Source: Aliivibrio sifiae (GTDB taxonomy: Bacteria > Pseudomonadota > Gammaproteobacteria > Enterobacterales > Vibrionaceae). Taken from it: a DNA stretch of 64,000 bases. A program made the position numbers and the translations under genes. The first letter of the stretch is position 1, and each line of letters begins with the position of its first letter. This document shows positions 47,384 through 57,395 of the stretch, piece after piece. A model generated the notes under the pieces. It saw only the letters and a program-made list of their open reading frames with translations, searched no databases and was not told the origin of the DNA. Location of the stretch: NCBI RefSeq assembly GCF_002954715.1, contig NZ_MSCP01000001.1, positions 2,428,495 through 2,492,494 of the forward strand, in the 5' to 3' direction.

Positions 47384-47433
47384 AAAAAACGCTAGAAGGG
47401 TACAAATACTCTGTAGCACCATTCTAGCGTTTT
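47384..47433 (-). terminator. Terminator of the HcaT-like MFS gene, upstream of crbS
   Basis: On the minus strand AACGCTAGAA pairs with TTCTAGCGTT around a 24-nt loop and is followed by seven T. It ends only about 30 bp before the crbS start, so a crbS promoter must overlap it or lie upstream of it. Confidence 0.8.
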
Positions 47434-47477
47434 ATTACTGCTTCGTTTTTATACAAGCCGACAAATGTGATTAGGGC

Positions 47478-48623
47478 CTATTTATCTTTTACTTTGTCTA
47501 ATTTAATCATCAGAGCAAAAATACCCATTGCCGCCATTATCCAGAAAATATTTGCGCCCCACGCTTCATAACCCCAACCACTTAATGTCGTCATTAAGGC
47601 GATAAACGCACCAAGAGGAATTGCATTATATAACGCTTGCAGTGGTATCATTTTGTTTTGAGGGAATTTTTGAATGTATTGGATCGCCGCTAAATGCGCC
47701 ATAGCAAAAGTCACACCATGCAATGCTTGAACAAGTACCAAGGCAAATAAATCAGTCGTAGCTGCCGTTAGGCCCCAACGAACCATTACCCCTACCGCCG
47801 CCACTTTAAATAACGTTGATATTTTCCATCCTGCAAATAATTGTTTACTGAAAGCAAATATCATTACTTCTGCTACCACACCCAGGCTCCATAAGTAACC
47901 GATAGTACTCTCTTGATACCCTGATTCTTTCCAATAAATAGAGCTAAAACTATAATACGCAGCATGACTACCTTGGATTAATGACACTAAAATAATAAAT
48001 TTTAAGACCGGCGTTTCACTCAACAGTGAAAGTAATTTTGGTCGTGTTTGATCTTCTTCAGCAACCGACACAGGCATTGGATTAGGATTACGCATGACTA
48101 AGAATAGTGCAGCTAATATCCCTGCAATCGCAGTATAAACGATCATATCAGTACCAAAACCTGATACTAGATAACCAACAACCGTAGATCCCGCAATAAA
48201 ACTCACAGAGCCCCATAAGCGCGTTCGACCATAATCCAATAAATTATTTTTTGCATAGTAATTTGTCATCGCATCTGACAAAGGAACGGCTGGCCCGCAT
48301 GACAAATTAAATAATACGGTGACAAATGCCATCCACCAGAAATTACCGCCATTAATTAAAAACAAACCAAGCGCAACTAAGGAGGCGAGCGTCAATACTC
48401 GTAATGCAGGGATCAAATATTCCACTTTATGCAAACGAGGAGTTATCACTAAATTCGCAACACAACGCGTCGCAAATCCTAAACCAATTAAGACACCGAT
48501 ATCTCCAGCTGATACCCCTTGGTCTTCAAACCACAACGCCCAAAAAGGTAAATACACGCCGTAGGCAAAAAAGAATCCACCAAAATATTGAGAGATCCAA
48601 GCAAAGGGAGATACGCGAAACAT
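47478..48623 (-). CDS. MFS transporter, HcaT/phenylpropionate-permease family
   Basis: A 381-residue major facilitator with about twelve predicted helices. It follows the pattern of E. coli HcaT (GIFLPFW at the N-terminus, LDYGRTRLWGSVSF after helix 4, QGSHAAYYSFSSIYW and GYLWSLGVVAEV in the second half). HcaT is a putative 3-phenylpropionate carrier; the substrate here is unproven, and no aromatic catabolic genes are nearby. The inner ATG is chosen by homology and a GGA 7 nt upstream; the frame stays open 30 codons further. Confidence 0.82.
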   Translation of the reverse strand: MFRVSPFAWISQYFGGFFFAYGVYLPFWALWFEDQGVSAGDIGVLIGLGFATRCVANLVITPRLHKVEYLIPALRVLTLASLVALGLFLINGGNFWWMAFVTVLFNLSCGPAVPLSDAMTNYYAKNNLLDYGRTRLWGSVSFIAGSTVVGYLVSGFGTDMIVYTAIAGILAALFLVMRNPNPMPVSVAEEDQTRPKLLSLLSETPVLKFIILVSLIQGSHAAYYSFSSIYWKESGYQESTIGYLWSLGVVAEVMIFAFSKQLFAGWKISTLFKVAAVGVMVRWGLTAATTDLFALVLVQALHGVTFAMAHLAAIQYIQKFPQNKMIPLQALYNAIPLGAFIALMTTLSGWGYEAWGANIFWIMAAMGIFALMIKLDKVKDK

Positions 48624-48765
48624 GATAATGTCCAAAAGGAAATAAAAAGAGGTGAGCATTATGGCATCGTATTGATTTATAAAAAGGGAAAACAAGACAG
48701 ATGAAAACTGCACCTTTTAAAATGTGACTTCGACTTCAATTTTTAATCAATTAATAAGAGACCTA

Positions 48766-48775
48766 GACTAAAGTC
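48766..48775 (+). promoter_or_regulatory. Candidate CrbR motif before the nucleotidyltransferase gene
   Basis: GACTAAAGTC, a GACT-N2-AGTC near-palindrome identical to the copy before acs. It lies 63 bp before the start codon at 48838. TATAGT at 48796-48801 could serve as a -10 box downstream of it. Confidence 0.55.
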
Positions 48776-48837
48776 GTCTTCATTACTTAGTGATTTATAG
48801 TGAAAATAAGATCACTAACCTAGGAAAGGATGGAGCT

Positions 48838-50670
48838 ATGCCAAGTGAACTCAATGTCTCAATTGCTCCATTTAATACACTAACGACCCTAGAAAAAGAG
48901 CAACTAACTCGTCATGTCGATATAGCCTATTTCCGAGCTGGGGATACATTACTGCATGAAGGACAAGCGTCTGATAATGTCTTCATCATTATAAAAGGCG
49001 TTGTTGAAGAGCGTTCAAATAGCAATGGAGAGATCTATGCACATTATACCCATGATGATCTTTTTGATATCCGATCTCAATTTGAAGGCTCCGCCAAACA
49101 CTCCTATCACGCAATCGAAGATACATTATGTCATCTTCTTCCTAGCTCTGTTTTTCTCTCTTTATATGAAAATAATCATGCTTTTTCTGCCTATTTCAAT
49201 AACAGCTTAGCCAAACGAAAAGCATTAATTACACAAGCACACCAACAACAAAACCTCGCCGAATTTATACTCACTAAAGTAGATAATGATACGATTCAAG
49301 AGTGCCTCGTTGTCGATGGAAATACATCATTAAAACATGTCACGCATTTACTCAAAGAACATAATGCAGACGCTTTATTTGTAGAATTGAATCAATACGA
49401 CAAACGACATCAAGCAACCAGCAACCACTTACCTTTTGGCATTATTACTCGTACCGACTTATTGCACGCCTTAATGCTTGATGGGCTTACTCCTAATCAC
49501 CCCTCGGGACCAATAGCAACTTACCCTATTGTTCATATCAATAAAGGGGACTATCTCTTTAATGCCATGACATTAATGACTCGCCATCGAGTAAAACGCG
49601 TTGCTGTTCTCGAAAATAATCAACTCATTGGCATGTTAGATATGACTCAGGTCTTGAGTCTTTTTTCTACTCACTCTCATGTTCTTACATTACGGATCGC
49701 CAGAGCACAAAGTATTGAAGAGCTTGCGATAGCCGCCAATAGCCAAACACACCTAATTGAAACCTTAATTAATAACGGTATTCGCACTCGATTTATTATG
49801 GAATTAATTTCAACCGTTAATGAACAAATTATTGAAAAAGCATTTAGTTTGGTTGTGCCTAAAAGCTTACATAATCATTGCTGCTTCATAGTCATGGGAT
49901 CCGAAGGTAGAGGTGAGCAGGTTCTAAAAACCGATCAAGACAATGCCTTAATCATTAAAGATAACGTTGACTGGCCTGATATTCATACTCTGATGAAAAA
50001 GTTAACTCAAACGCTACAACAGTTAGGTTACCCATTATGTAAAGGAAACATAATGGTAAGTAATCCTCATTGGGTAAAAACAGAGGGAGAATGGCTACGT
50101 TATATTGAAAAAATATGCACCGAACATAATGGCAATAATATGATGAATTTAGCTATATTTTCTGACTCTCAAGCGATTGCTGGTAATCATGAGTTACTTT
50201 CTCCCTTAAAAAAATGCATCGCTAACAAGCTCAAAGATAACGATCTCATCCTCAGTATTTTTACTCGTCCGGCTCTTCAATTTACTGTCCCATTAACCTT
50301 GTTTGGCAATATAAAAAATAAAAAAGAAGGCATTGATATCAAGCAAGGCGGTATTTTTCCAATTGTTCACGGGATCCGAGCATTGTCATTAGAGCAAGGG
50401 ATAGATAAAACCAACACTTTCCAACGTATTGACGAGTTACGCCTACGAAAAATACTAGAACCATCTACCGCAGATAATTTAAGTGAGGCATTAAAATTAT
50501 TTTTCAAATGGCGCTTACGCCATCAATTACAAGAGAAAACAACTCAACTCACGAATCATATTCACATAGAGCGACTTGATAGAACTGAACGGGATTTATT
50601 GCGCCACAGTCTACACATAGTTAAAAAATTCAAAGAATGGCTTGGTTATCATTATCAGATCAGGGATTAA
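48838..50670 (+). CDS. cNMP-binding/CBS/nucleotidyltransferase (DUF294) protein
   Basis: A 610-residue cytosolic protein with four parts: an N-terminal cyclic-nucleotide-binding-like domain (about 15-130), a CBS pair (about 145-285), a DUF294 nucleotidyltransferase domain and a DUF294 C-terminal helical domain. The nucleotidyltransferase motif GSEGRGEQVLKTDQDNAL (near residue 360) is of the GlnD type and has both metal-binding aspartates. The target is unknown. AAGGA lies 7 nt before the ATG at 48838. An exonuclease gene starts 5 bp after its stop, and the pair precedes acs, a conserved arrangement in gammaproteobacteria with CrbS/CrbR. Confidence 0.88.
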   Translation: MPSELNVSIAPFNTLTTLEKEQLTRHVDIAYFRAGDTLLHEGQASDNVFIIIKGVVEERSNSNGEIYAHYTHDDLFDIRSQFEGSAKHSYHAIEDTLCHLLPSSVFLSLYENNHAFSAYFNNSLAKRKALITQAHQQQNLAEFILTKVDNDTIQECLVVDGNTSLKHVTHLLKEHNADALFVELNQYDKRHQATSNHLPFGIITRTDLLHALMLDGLTPNHPSGPIATYPIVHINKGDYLFNAMTLMTRHRVKRVAVLENNQLIGMLDMTQVLSLFSTHSHVLTLRIARAQSIEELAIAANSQTHLIETLINNGIRTRFIMELISTVNEQIIEKAFSLVVPKSLHNHCCFIVMGSEGRGEQVLKTDQDNALIIKDNVDWPDIHTLMKKLTQTLQQLGYPLCKGNIMVSNPHWVKTEGEWLRYIEKICTEHNGNNMMNLAIFSDSQAIAGNHELLSPLKKCIANKLKDNDLILSIFTRPALQFTVPLTLFGNIKNKKEGIDIKQGGIFPIVHGIRALSLEQGIDKTNTFQRIDELRLRKILEPSTADNLSEALKLFFKWRLRHQLQEKTTQLTNHIHIERLDRTERDLLRHSLHIVKKFKEWLGYHYQIRD

Positions 50671-50675
50671 TAATA

Positions 50676-51317
50676 ATGAATCGACTGCAACGTCACTGGT
50701 GGCACTATAAATTACGAATTCACCCACACCGTGAGTTATTTACTCAATATTCTGGAGATGAATTAGTTTCGATTGATTGCGAAACCACGAGTCTGGATCC
50801 GAGTCATGCCGAATTGGTCTCAATTGCCGCCATCAAAATAAAAAATAATAAAGTAATCACAAGCCAGAGCATACATTTAAAATTAAGGCCTCCACAGAAC
50901 CTTACTTCTGATTCAATAAAAATACATCAACTAAGGCACCAAGATTTAACTCATGGGATATCAGAAAAAGAGGCCCTTGAGCAACTCATTCAATTTATTG
51001 GACGCCGCCCAATTGTTGGGTACCACATTCATTATGATAAGAAGATTTTAGATCGCGTCAGTCTACGCCACTTCAGACACCCCCTACCAAACTCACTCAT
51101 TGAAGTGAGCCACCTTTATCATCATAAATTAGAAAGATTATTACCTAATGCATATTACGATTTAAGCATTGAAGCTATTTCTCGACATTTAGACCTGCCA
51201 CAGGCCGAACGCCATGATGCTCTTGAAGATGCCATTGCCGCTGCTCTTATTTATGTGCGCTTAACTTATGGAGATTTCCCTGAACTACCTAAAATAAGAA
51301 ATGCCCATAGTTACTGA
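50676..51317 (+). CDS. DnaQ-like 3'-5' exonuclease
   Basis: A 213-residue DEDDh exonuclease. The catalytic residues are visible: D-x-E in SIDCETTSLDP, the Exo II aspartate in HIHYDKKIL, and His/Asp in RHDALEDA. It resembles the epsilon subunit of DNA polymerase III but the true substrate is unknown. GGG lies about 8 nt before the ATG. It forms an operon with the DUF294 protein, suggesting that the two act on the same process, perhaps adding and removing nucleotides. Confidence 0.87.
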   Translation: MNRLQRHWWHYKLRIHPHRELFTQYSGDELVSIDCETTSLDPSHAELVSIAAIKIKNNKVITSQSIHLKLRPPQNLTSDSIKIHQLRHQDLTHGISEKEALEQLIQFIGRRPIVGYHIHYDKKILDRVSLRHFRHPLPNSLIEVSHLYHHKLERLLPNAYYDLSIEAISRHLDLPQAERHDALEDAIAAALIYVRLTYGDFPELPKIRNAHSY

Positions 51318-51376
51318 TCTGTCTCTCAAAAACCAACTCTTATCTGTTCAAAAATTCAGTAAACCCTTCTTTCTCT

Positions 51377-51386
51377 GACTAAAGTC
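51377..51386 (+). promoter_or_regulatory. Candidate CrbR motif upstream of acs
   Basis: GACTAAAGTC, identical to the copy at 48766-48775. It lies 136 bp before the acs start codon in a 204-bp intergenic region. CrbR is known to activate acs in Vibrio and Pseudomonas, so a binding site is expected here. Confidence 0.6.
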
Positions 51387-51521
51387 TAATTGTTGAAAAC
51401 GCATTTCTAGCAGAAAGTAATATCAACCCTACTAATAAAAAAGCAGAGCCAATGAAGGCGCTGCCATAAATCCAGCGACATACTAATCTGGATATTTGCT
51501 GTATTCACAAGGAGAACCAAC

Positions 51522-53471
51522 ATGAGTGACATTCACGTATACCCAGTCAATCAAGACATCGCAAAACATGCACATGCTGATGAAGATAAATACCGTGAAA
51601 TGTACCAGCAATCCGTTATTAACCCTGAGGGGTTTTGGCGTGAGCATGGACAAATAGTCGATTGGATGACTCCTTACACTAAAGTAAAAAATACCTCTTT
51701 TGATACTGGTCACGTAGACATTAAATGGTTTGAAGATGGCGAGTTAAATGTCTCAGCAAACTGTATTGATCGCCACCTTGCTACTCGTGGTGACGACGTT
51801 GCGATCATCTGGGAGGGCGATGATCCTCAAGATGATGCCTCAATTACATTCAACGAGCTTCACGAACAAGTATGTAAATTCTCAAACGCACTAAAAAGCC
51901 AAGGGGTACGTAAAGGTGATGTGGTCTGTATTTATATGCCAATGGTCGCTGAAGCTGCTGTAGCTATGCTTGCTTGTACTCGTATTGGTGCAGTTCACAC
52001 GGTTGTTTTTGGTGGTTTCTCTCCAGAAGCACTAGCGGGTCGCATTGTCGATTCAGATGCAAAAGTAGTGATCACCGCTGACGAAGGCGTTCGTGGTGGG
52101 CGTACCGTCCCTCTAAAGAAAAACGTCGATGATGCATTAAATAATCCTGAAGTAACCACCATTGAAAAAGTGGTTGTATTCCAACGTACAGGTAATGATG
52201 TAGATTGGAATGAAGGACGCGATGTATGGTGGCATGAAGCGACCGCTGTTGCTTCTGCACATTGTGCACCTGAAGCAATGAATGCTGAAGATCCTCTTTT
52301 CATTCTTTACACCTCCGGCTCAACAGGTAAACCTAAAGGCGTATTACACACCACTGGCGGCTACCTTGTTTATGCAGCAATGACCTTTAAATATATTTTT
52401 GATTACCAAGAAGGCGAAGTGTTTTGGTGTACTGCCGATGTAGGTTGGATAACAGGTCATACTTATCTAATTTATGGGCCGCTGGCCAATGGAGCAAAAA
52501 CCATTTTATTTGAAGGTGTGCCAAATTACCCAAGCACAAGCCGCATGAGCGAAGTGGTGGATAAGCATAATGTAAATATTCTTTATACTGCACCAACGGC
52601 TATCCGAGCATTAATGGCTCAAGGCAATGATGCTATTGAAGGAACATCAAGAACATCATTACGAGTCATGGGTTCTGTTGGTGAGCCAATTAACCCTGAA
52701 GCATGGGAATGGTATTACAACACCATTGGTGATGCCCGTTGCCCTATCGTTGATACGTGGTGGCAAACGGAAACGGGCGGGATTTTAATCTCTCCACTTC
52801 CTGGGGCAACCGCATTGAAACCAGGTTCTGCAACTCGCCCTTTCTTTGGTGTTCAACCAGCTTTGGTTGATAACATGGGCAACCTTATTGAAGGCGCTGC
52901 CGATGGAAACTTAGTTATTACTGATTCTTGGCCGGGACAAATGCGTACCATTTATGGTGACCACGAACGTTTTGAACAAACCTATTTCTCAACCTTTAAA
53001 GGCATGTATTTCACGAGTGATGGCGCTAGACGTGATGAAGATGGTTATTATTGGATTACTGGACGTGTCGATGATGTATTAAATGTATCAGGTCACCGCA
53101 TGGGTACGGCTGAAGTAGAATCTGCTCTTGTTGCTTTTGATAAAATTGCCGAAGCGGCCATTGTCGGTGTTCCACACGATATTAAAGGCCAAGCTATTTA
53201 CGCATACATAACATTAAACTCAGGTGAATACCCAAGTGCTGAATTACATAAAGAAGTAAAAGATTGGGTAAGAAAAGAAATTGGTCCTATCGCTACACCG
53301 GATTTCTTGCATTGGACTGATTCACTACCCAAAACACGTTCAGGTAAAATTATGCGTCGTATTCTTCGAAAAATCGCAACAGGCGACACCTCTAATTTAG
53401 GTGATACTTCTACACTTGCAGACCCTAGTGTGGTCGATAAACTCATTGAAGAGCAAAGAAAAATTGCTTAG
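51522..53471 (+). CDS. acs: Acetyl-CoA synthetase
   Basis: Acs activates acetate to acetyl-CoA through acetyl-AMP and is the high-affinity route of acetate assimilation, the second phase of the acetate switch. The 649-residue protein has the P-loop [11 protein letters not shown] near residue 265, the adenylation motif WWQTETGG, and the regulatory lysine Lys609 in [11 protein letters not shown], which in other bacteria is acetylated to inactivate the enzyme. AAGGAG lies 8 nt before the ATG. It is probably controlled by CrbS/CrbR. Confidence 0.97.
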   Translation: MSDIHVYPVNQDIAKHAHADEDKYREMYQQSVINPEGFWREHGQIVDWMTPYTKVKNTSFDTGHVDIKWFEDGELNVSANCIDRHLATRGDDVAIIWEGDDPQDDASITFNELHEQVCKFSNALKSQGVRKGDVVCIYMPMVAEAAVAMLACTRIGAVHTVVFGGFSPEALAGRIVDSDAKVVITADEGVRGGRTVPLKKNVDDALNNPEVTTIEKVVVFQRTGNDVDWNEGRDVWWHEATAVASAHCAPEAMNAEDPLFILYTSGSTGKPKGVLHTTGGYLVYAAMTFKYIFDYQEGEVFWCTADVGWITGHTYLIYGPLANGAKTILFEGVPNYPSTSRMSEVVDKHNVNILYTAPTAIRALMAQGNDAIEGTSRTSLRVMGSVGEPINPEAWEWYYNTIGDARCPIVDTWWQTETGGILISPLPGATALKPGSATRPFFGVQPALVDNMGNLIEGAADGNLVITDSWPGQMRTIYGDHERFEQTYFSTFKGMYFTSDGARRDEDGYYWITGRVDDVLNVSGHRMGTAEVESALVAFDKIAEAAIVGVPHDIKGQAIYAYITLNSGEYPSAELHKEVKDWVRKEIGPIATPDFLHWTDSLPKTRSGKIMRRILRKIATGDTSNLGDTSTLADPSVVDKLIEEQRKIA

Positions 53472-53899
53472 ATAAAATAAGAATCTAACCTCCCCAAAGC
53501 CGCTATTAATCATAATAGTGGTTTTTTTATTGTGACTCTTAGCTCAAATTGACAGATCTTTTCCTAACAACCTTCTTTGAAGCTAATAAACAAAATAAAA
53601 AACTGTATAGTTGTTCTACAAGTTGAAAGTATTTGTTAACTAACGGATAAAATCACTGAACTTAATAGTCCTCTACTATTCTAATTATCATATATGAGCC
53701 AAAAAATGTTTTATTCACGACACCAAGAATGAAACTTAGAGCTGATAAGACCAGTATTTTGCTGCGATTTGCTGTGATATTGTCTATAATTGCTTTTTAT
53801 GAGCATTCGCAAGACAAAAATTGCAAAAGCTCATCGAATCTAATATAAAAGATGTGCTTTTTTTACTTTAACCGTAAAAACAAGGAATTTAGCATCACA
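53472..53899. other. Intergenic region between acs and aroQ
   Basis: About 430 bp. It begins with the acs terminator (53497-53527). A -10 box TATAAT lies at 53785-53790, with only weak -35 options (TTGCTG at 53759, 20 bp away). A hairpin ATGAGC / GCTCAT with inner GCAA / TTGC pairs lies at 53799-53834, in the presumed aroQ leader. The remainder (53530-53750) shows nothing I can name. Confidence 0.55.
53497..53527 (+). terminator. Terminator of acs
   Basis: CCGCTATT / AATAGTGG stem (one G-T pair) with a six-base loop, followed by seven T. Confidence 0.85.
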
Positions 53900-54349
53900 A
53901 TGTCTACTCAATCGCGAATTTTAGTTCTCAATGGTCCGAACCTTAATTTATTAGGTCTTCGAGAACCGGCACATTATGGCAGTCAAAATTTAGAACAGAT
54001 TGTTAACGCTCTAACCATTCAAGCTAATACGTTGGATGTTGAACTCGAGCATTTACAATCAAATCGTGAATATGAGTTGATTGAAGCTATTCATAATGCT
54101 TATCAACGTATTGATTTCATTATTATCAACCCAGCCGCGCTTACTCATACGAGTGTCGCTTTGCGTGATGCATTGCTTGGGGTTGATATTCCTTTTATTG
54201 AAGTGCACTTATCTAATGTCTATGCACGCGAACCTTTCCGCCACCATTCTTATCTTTCAGATAAAGCGGTCGGTGTGATTTGTGGATTAGGTGCCGATGG
54301 CTACGAATTTGCTTTGAATGCTGCGATAAAACGCCTGCGTTCAAATTAA
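53900..54349 (+). CDS. aroQ: Type II 3-dehydroquinate dehydratase
   Basis: AroQ dehydrates 3-dehydroquinate in the shikimate pathway; it is unrelated to the AroD enzyme of E. coli. The 149-residue protein has the N-terminal [19 protein letters not shown] with the catalytic Arg and Tyr, then NPAALTHTS, the catalytic histidine in EVHLSN and the REPFRHHS motif. The inner ATG is chosen from family length; AAGGA lies about 13 nt upstream, rather far. It is followed by accB by 30 bp, as in many gammaproteobacteria. Confidence 0.94.
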   Translation: MSTQSRILVLNGPNLNLLGLREPAHYGSQNLEQIVNALTIQANTLDVELEHLQSNREYELIEAIHNAYQRIDFIIINPAALTHTSVALRDALLGVDIPFIEVHLSNVYAREPFRHHSYLSDKAVGVICGLGADGYEFALNAAIKRLRSN

Positions 54350-54379
54350 TCACTGAATATAAACAGAAGAGATTACACA

Positions 54380-54844
54380 ATGGATATCCGCAAAATTAAA
54401 AAACTGATCGAACTAGTTGAAGAATCTGGTATTGCAGAACTTGAGATTTCTGAAGGTGAAGAATCTGTACGTATCAGCCGTGCGGTAGCACCTATGGCTC
54501 AACTTGCACCAATGCAAGCAGTTGCAGCTCCTGCACCAGTTGCGGCTCCAACAGCAGCACCTGTTGCAACAGCGGCGGCTCCAGTAGCTGCAGCTCCTGC
54601 TGAAGTAGCTGGTCATAAAGTTTGCTCTCCAATGGTTGGTACTTTCTACGGCGCTTCAAGCCCTGATGCAAAACCATTTGTTAAAGTTGGTCAACAAGTT
54701 ACTGCTGGCGATACTCTATGTATCATCGAAGCAATGAAAATGATGAACCAAATCGAAGCAGATAAATCAGGCGTAGTTACCGCGATTCTAGTTGAAGACG
54801 GCAACCCGGTTGAGTTTGATCAACCTCTTGTTATCATCGAATAA
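54380..54844 (+). CDS. accB: Biotin carboxyl carrier protein of acetyl-CoA carboxylase
   Basis: AccB carries the carboxylated biotin in the first step of fatty-acid synthesis. The 154-residue protein has a short N-terminal dimerisation helix, an Ala/Pro-rich linker (about 32-77) and a C-terminal biotinyl domain with the biotinylated Lys120 in EAMKMMNQ and the thumb loop before it ([12 protein letters not shown]). It is cotranscribed with accC, 11 bp downstream. Confidence 0.97.
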   Translation: MDIRKIKKLIELVEESGIAELEISEGEESVRISRAVAPMAQLAPMQAVAAPAPVAAPTAAPVATAAAPVAAAPAEVAGHKVCSPMVGTFYGASSPDAKPFVKVGQQVTAGDTLCIIEAMKMMNQIEADKSGVVTAILVEDGNPVEFDQPLVIIE

Positions 54845-54855
54845 TAGAGGCCTCT

Positions 54856-56199
54856 ATGTTAGATAAATTAGTTATCGCAAACCGTGGTGAAATTGCACTG
54901 CGTATCTTGCGAGCATGTAAAGAACTTGGTATTAAAACGGTTGCTGTTCACTCTACGGCCGACCGTGATTTAAAACACGTTCTTCTTGCTGATGAAACGA
55001 TTTGTATTGGTCCTGCTCGTGGTATCGACAGCTACCTAAATATTCCTCGTATTATCAGTGCGGCAGAAGTAACAGGAGCTGTAGCTGTTCACCCTGGTTA
55101 TGGCTTCCTTTCTGAAAATGCAGATTTCGCAGAACAAGTTGAACGTTCTGGTTTTATCTTTGTTGGTCCAAAAGCGGAAACTATTCGCATGATGGGTGAC
55201 AAAGTATCAGCAATCACTTCTATGAAAAAAGCGGGCGTACCTTGTGTACCTGGTTCTGACGGTCCGTTAGATGATGATGCAGCTAAAAATAAAGCTCACG
55301 CAAAACGTATCGGTTTCCCTGTAATCATCAAAGCCTCTGGTGGCGGCGGTGGTCGTGGTATGCGTGTTGTTCGTGCCGAAAAAGATCTTGTTGAAGCAAT
55401 CGCAATGACTCGCGCAGAAGCAAAAGCATGTTTCAATAACGATATGGTTTACATGGAAAAATTCCTTGAAAACCCTCGTCATATTGAAGTTCAAGTTCTT
55501 GCTGATGGCCAAGGTAATGCAATTCATCTTGGTGAGCGTGACTGTTCTATGCAACGTCGCCACCAAAAAGTAGTTGAGGAAGCTCCGGCTCCTGGCATCA
55601 CTGAAGAGATGCGTAAATACATCGGTGACCGTTGTACTCGTGCGTGTATCGAAATTGGTTATCGTGGCGCTGGTACGTTTGAATTCCTATACGAAAATGG
55701 TGAATTCTACTTCATTGAAATGAACACTCGTATCCAAGTTGAGCATACGATTACTGAAATGGTAACGGGCATCGACCTAGTAAAAGAGCAACTTCGTATT
55801 GCGGCTGGCCAACCATTATCTTATACACAAGATGATATTAAGCTACGTGGCCATTCTATTGAATGCCGTATTAATGCTGAAGATTCTGTTAAATTCCTAC
55901 CGTCTCCAGGTAAGATAACGCGCTTCCATGCTCCTGGTGGTATGGGCGTTCGTTGGGAATCTCACATCTATACTGGCTACACAGTGCCACCACATTACGA
56001 TTCAATGATCGGTAAGCTAATTACTTACGGTGAAAATCGTGATGTTGCTATTGCTCGTATGAAGAACGCATTAAGTGAAATGATTGTTGAAGGTATTAAC
56101 GTAAATACTTCTCTTCAATTATCAATCATGAACGATGAAAACTTCCAACACGGCGGTGCTAATATTCATTACCTAGAGAAAAAATTAGGTCTTCAATAA
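54856..56199 (+). CDS. accC: Biotin carboxylase subunit of acetyl-CoA carboxylase
   Basis: AccC carboxylates biotin on AccB with ATP and bicarbonate. The 447-residue ATP-grasp enzyme shows the N-terminal [13 protein letters not shown], the glycine-rich [11 protein letters not shown] loop, the metal-binding [11 protein letters not shown] and the C-terminal domain with [17 protein letters not shown] lies before the ATG. The operon ends with a strong terminator at 56236-56269. Confidence 0.98.
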   Translation: MLDKLVIANRGEIALRILRACKELGIKTVAVHSTADRDLKHVLLADETICIGPARGIDSYLNIPRIISAAEVTGAVAVHPGYGFLSENADFAEQVERSGFIFVGPKAETIRMMGDKVSAITSMKKAGVPCVPGSDGPLDDDAAKNKAHAKRIGFPVIIKASGGGGGRGMRVVRAEKDLVEAIAMTRAEAKACFNNDMVYMEKFLENPRHIEVQVLADGQGNAIHLGERDCSMQRRHQKVVEEAPAPGITEEMRKYIGDRCTRACIEIGYRGAGTFEFLYENGEFYFIEMNTRIQVEHTITEMVTGIDLVKEQLRIAAGQPLSYTQDDIKLRGHSIECRINAEDSVKFLPSPGKITRFHAPGGMGVRWESHIYTGYTVPPHYDSMIGKLITYGENRDVAIARMKNALSEMIVEGINVNTSLQLSIMNDENFQHGGANIHYLEKKLGLQ

Positions 56200-56235
56200 G
56201 ACGCCAATTTGATTCTTTAAGTTAAAGAAATAAAT

Positions 56236-56269
56236 AAAGGCCGTGAGTGATTACACTCACGGCCTTTTT
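56236..56269 (+). terminator. Terminator of accBC
   Basis: AAAGGCCGTGAGTG / CACTCACGGCCTTT stem with an ATTA loop and five T, a very stable hairpin 36 bp after accC. Confidence 0.95.
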
Positions 56270-56315
56270 CTATGGTAAAATTCGCCGATATTTTCAACTA
56301 AATAAAGTGATCCCC

Positions 56316-57200
56316 ATGCCTTGGATTCAAGTAAAACTAAACGCTACTTCTGAAAATGCTGAACAAATCAGTGATATGCTAATGGAAGAGACAGGTGCTC
56401 TTTCAGTCACATTTTTAGATGCAAAAGATGTCCCTATCTTCGAACCTCTTCCTGGAGAGACTCGTTTATGGGGCGAGACAGATATTGTTGCTCTTTATGA
56501 TGCAGAAACCGACATGGATTTAGTGATTACACAGTTGAAAGCAAGTAACGTTCTAGACGATAACTTTGCTTACAAAGTTGAGCAACTAGAAGACAAAGAT
56601 TGGGAACGTGAATGGATGGATAACTTCCACCCAATGAAGTTTGGTGAGCGTTTATGGATCTGCCCAAGCTGGCTTGAAATCCCAGAACCTGACGCTGTTA
56701 ACGTAATGCTTGACCCGGGTTTAGCATTCGGTACTGGTACCCATGCCACAACAGCACTTTGTCTTGAATGGTTAGAAAGCATCGATCTTAAAGGTAAAAC
56801 GGTTATCGATTTTGGTTGTGGTTCTGGCATTTTGGCGATCGCCGCGATCAAACTAGGTGCTGCAAAAGTCGTAGGGATCGACATTGATCCTCAAGCGATC
56901 ACGGCATCAAAAGACAATGCAACTCGTAATGGCGTCGCTGATCAACTTGAGTTATTCCTGCCTCAAGACCAACCTGAAAACCTTGTAGCTGACGTTGTAG
57001 TTGCTAATATTCTTGCTGCTCCTTTACGTGAGCTTTCAAGTATTATCACCGCTCACGTGAAGCCAAAAGGCGTCTTAGCAATGTCTGGTGTACTTGATAC
57101 TCAAGCGCTTGATGTCGCTTCATACTACTCTGAGAACTTCACTCTTGATGCAATTGCTGAGCAACAAGAATGGTGTAGAATCTCAGGAATTAAGAAGTAA
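56316..57200 (+). CDS. prmA: Ribosomal protein L11 methyltransferase
   Basis: PrmA trimethylates ribosomal protein L11. The 294-residue protein has the small N-terminal substrate-recognition domain ([19 protein letters not shown]) and a class I SAM methyltransferase domain with [12 protein letters not shown], motif [14 protein letters not shown] and NILAAPL. I use the inner ATG because it gives the family N-terminus and length; the longer frame runs back into the accC terminator. It is followed by a stem-loop and then the dusB-fis promoter. Confidence 0.95.
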   Translation: MPWIQVKLNATSENAEQISDMLMEETGALSVTFLDAKDVPIFEPLPGETRLWGETDIVALYDAETDMDLVITQLKASNVLDDNFAYKVEQLEDKDWEREWMDNFHPMKFGERLWICPSWLEIPEPDAVNVMLDPGLAFGTGTHATTALCLEWLESIDLKGKTVIDFGCGSGILAIAAIKLGAAKVVGIDIDPQAITASKDNATRNGVADQLELFLPQDQPENLVADVVVANILAAPLRELSSIITAHVKPKGVLAMSGVLDTQALDVASYYSENFTLDAIAEQQEWCRISGIKK

Positions 57201-57237
57201 TGTCCTCTCAGACCTACTCTTCCTAGAAAAAACTTCA

Positions 57238-57263
57238 ATGCCTCAATACTAAATTTGAGGCAT
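57238..57263 (+). terminator. Stem-loop after prmA
   Basis: ATGCCTCAA / TTGAGGCAT, a perfect 9-bp stem with an 8-nt loop, 38 bp after the prmA stop. No T run follows, so termination here is uncertain. Confidence 0.45.
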
Positions 57264-57331
57264 AAAACCGTCTAATTGACTGAAATATAAACAAATTGAA
57301 CAAACAATTTGTAAATGCTCAAAATTTGGTC

Positions 57332-57360
57332 TTTTCAGGCGAGCAAAAAATGCGTAAAAT
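57332..57360 (+). promoter_or_regulatory. Promoter of the dusB-fis operon
   Basis: TTTTCA (57332-57337), a 17-bp spacer and TAAAAT (57355-57360), followed by the very GC-rich discriminator GCGCGCCC. This is the hallmark of the growth-rate and ppGpp-controlled fis promoter of enterics. An AT-rich UP-element-like tract and an inverted repeat ACAAATTG / CAATTTGT (57291-57298 with 57305-57312) lie upstream. Confidence 0.75.
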
Positions 57361-57395
57361 GCGCGCCCTTGCTGACACAAACGTGTGTGGATGTT

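Noticed and set aside
57315-57395. Upstream extension of DusB
   Set aside because: It would begin upstream of the -35 box of the stringent-type promoter and adds no conserved residues.
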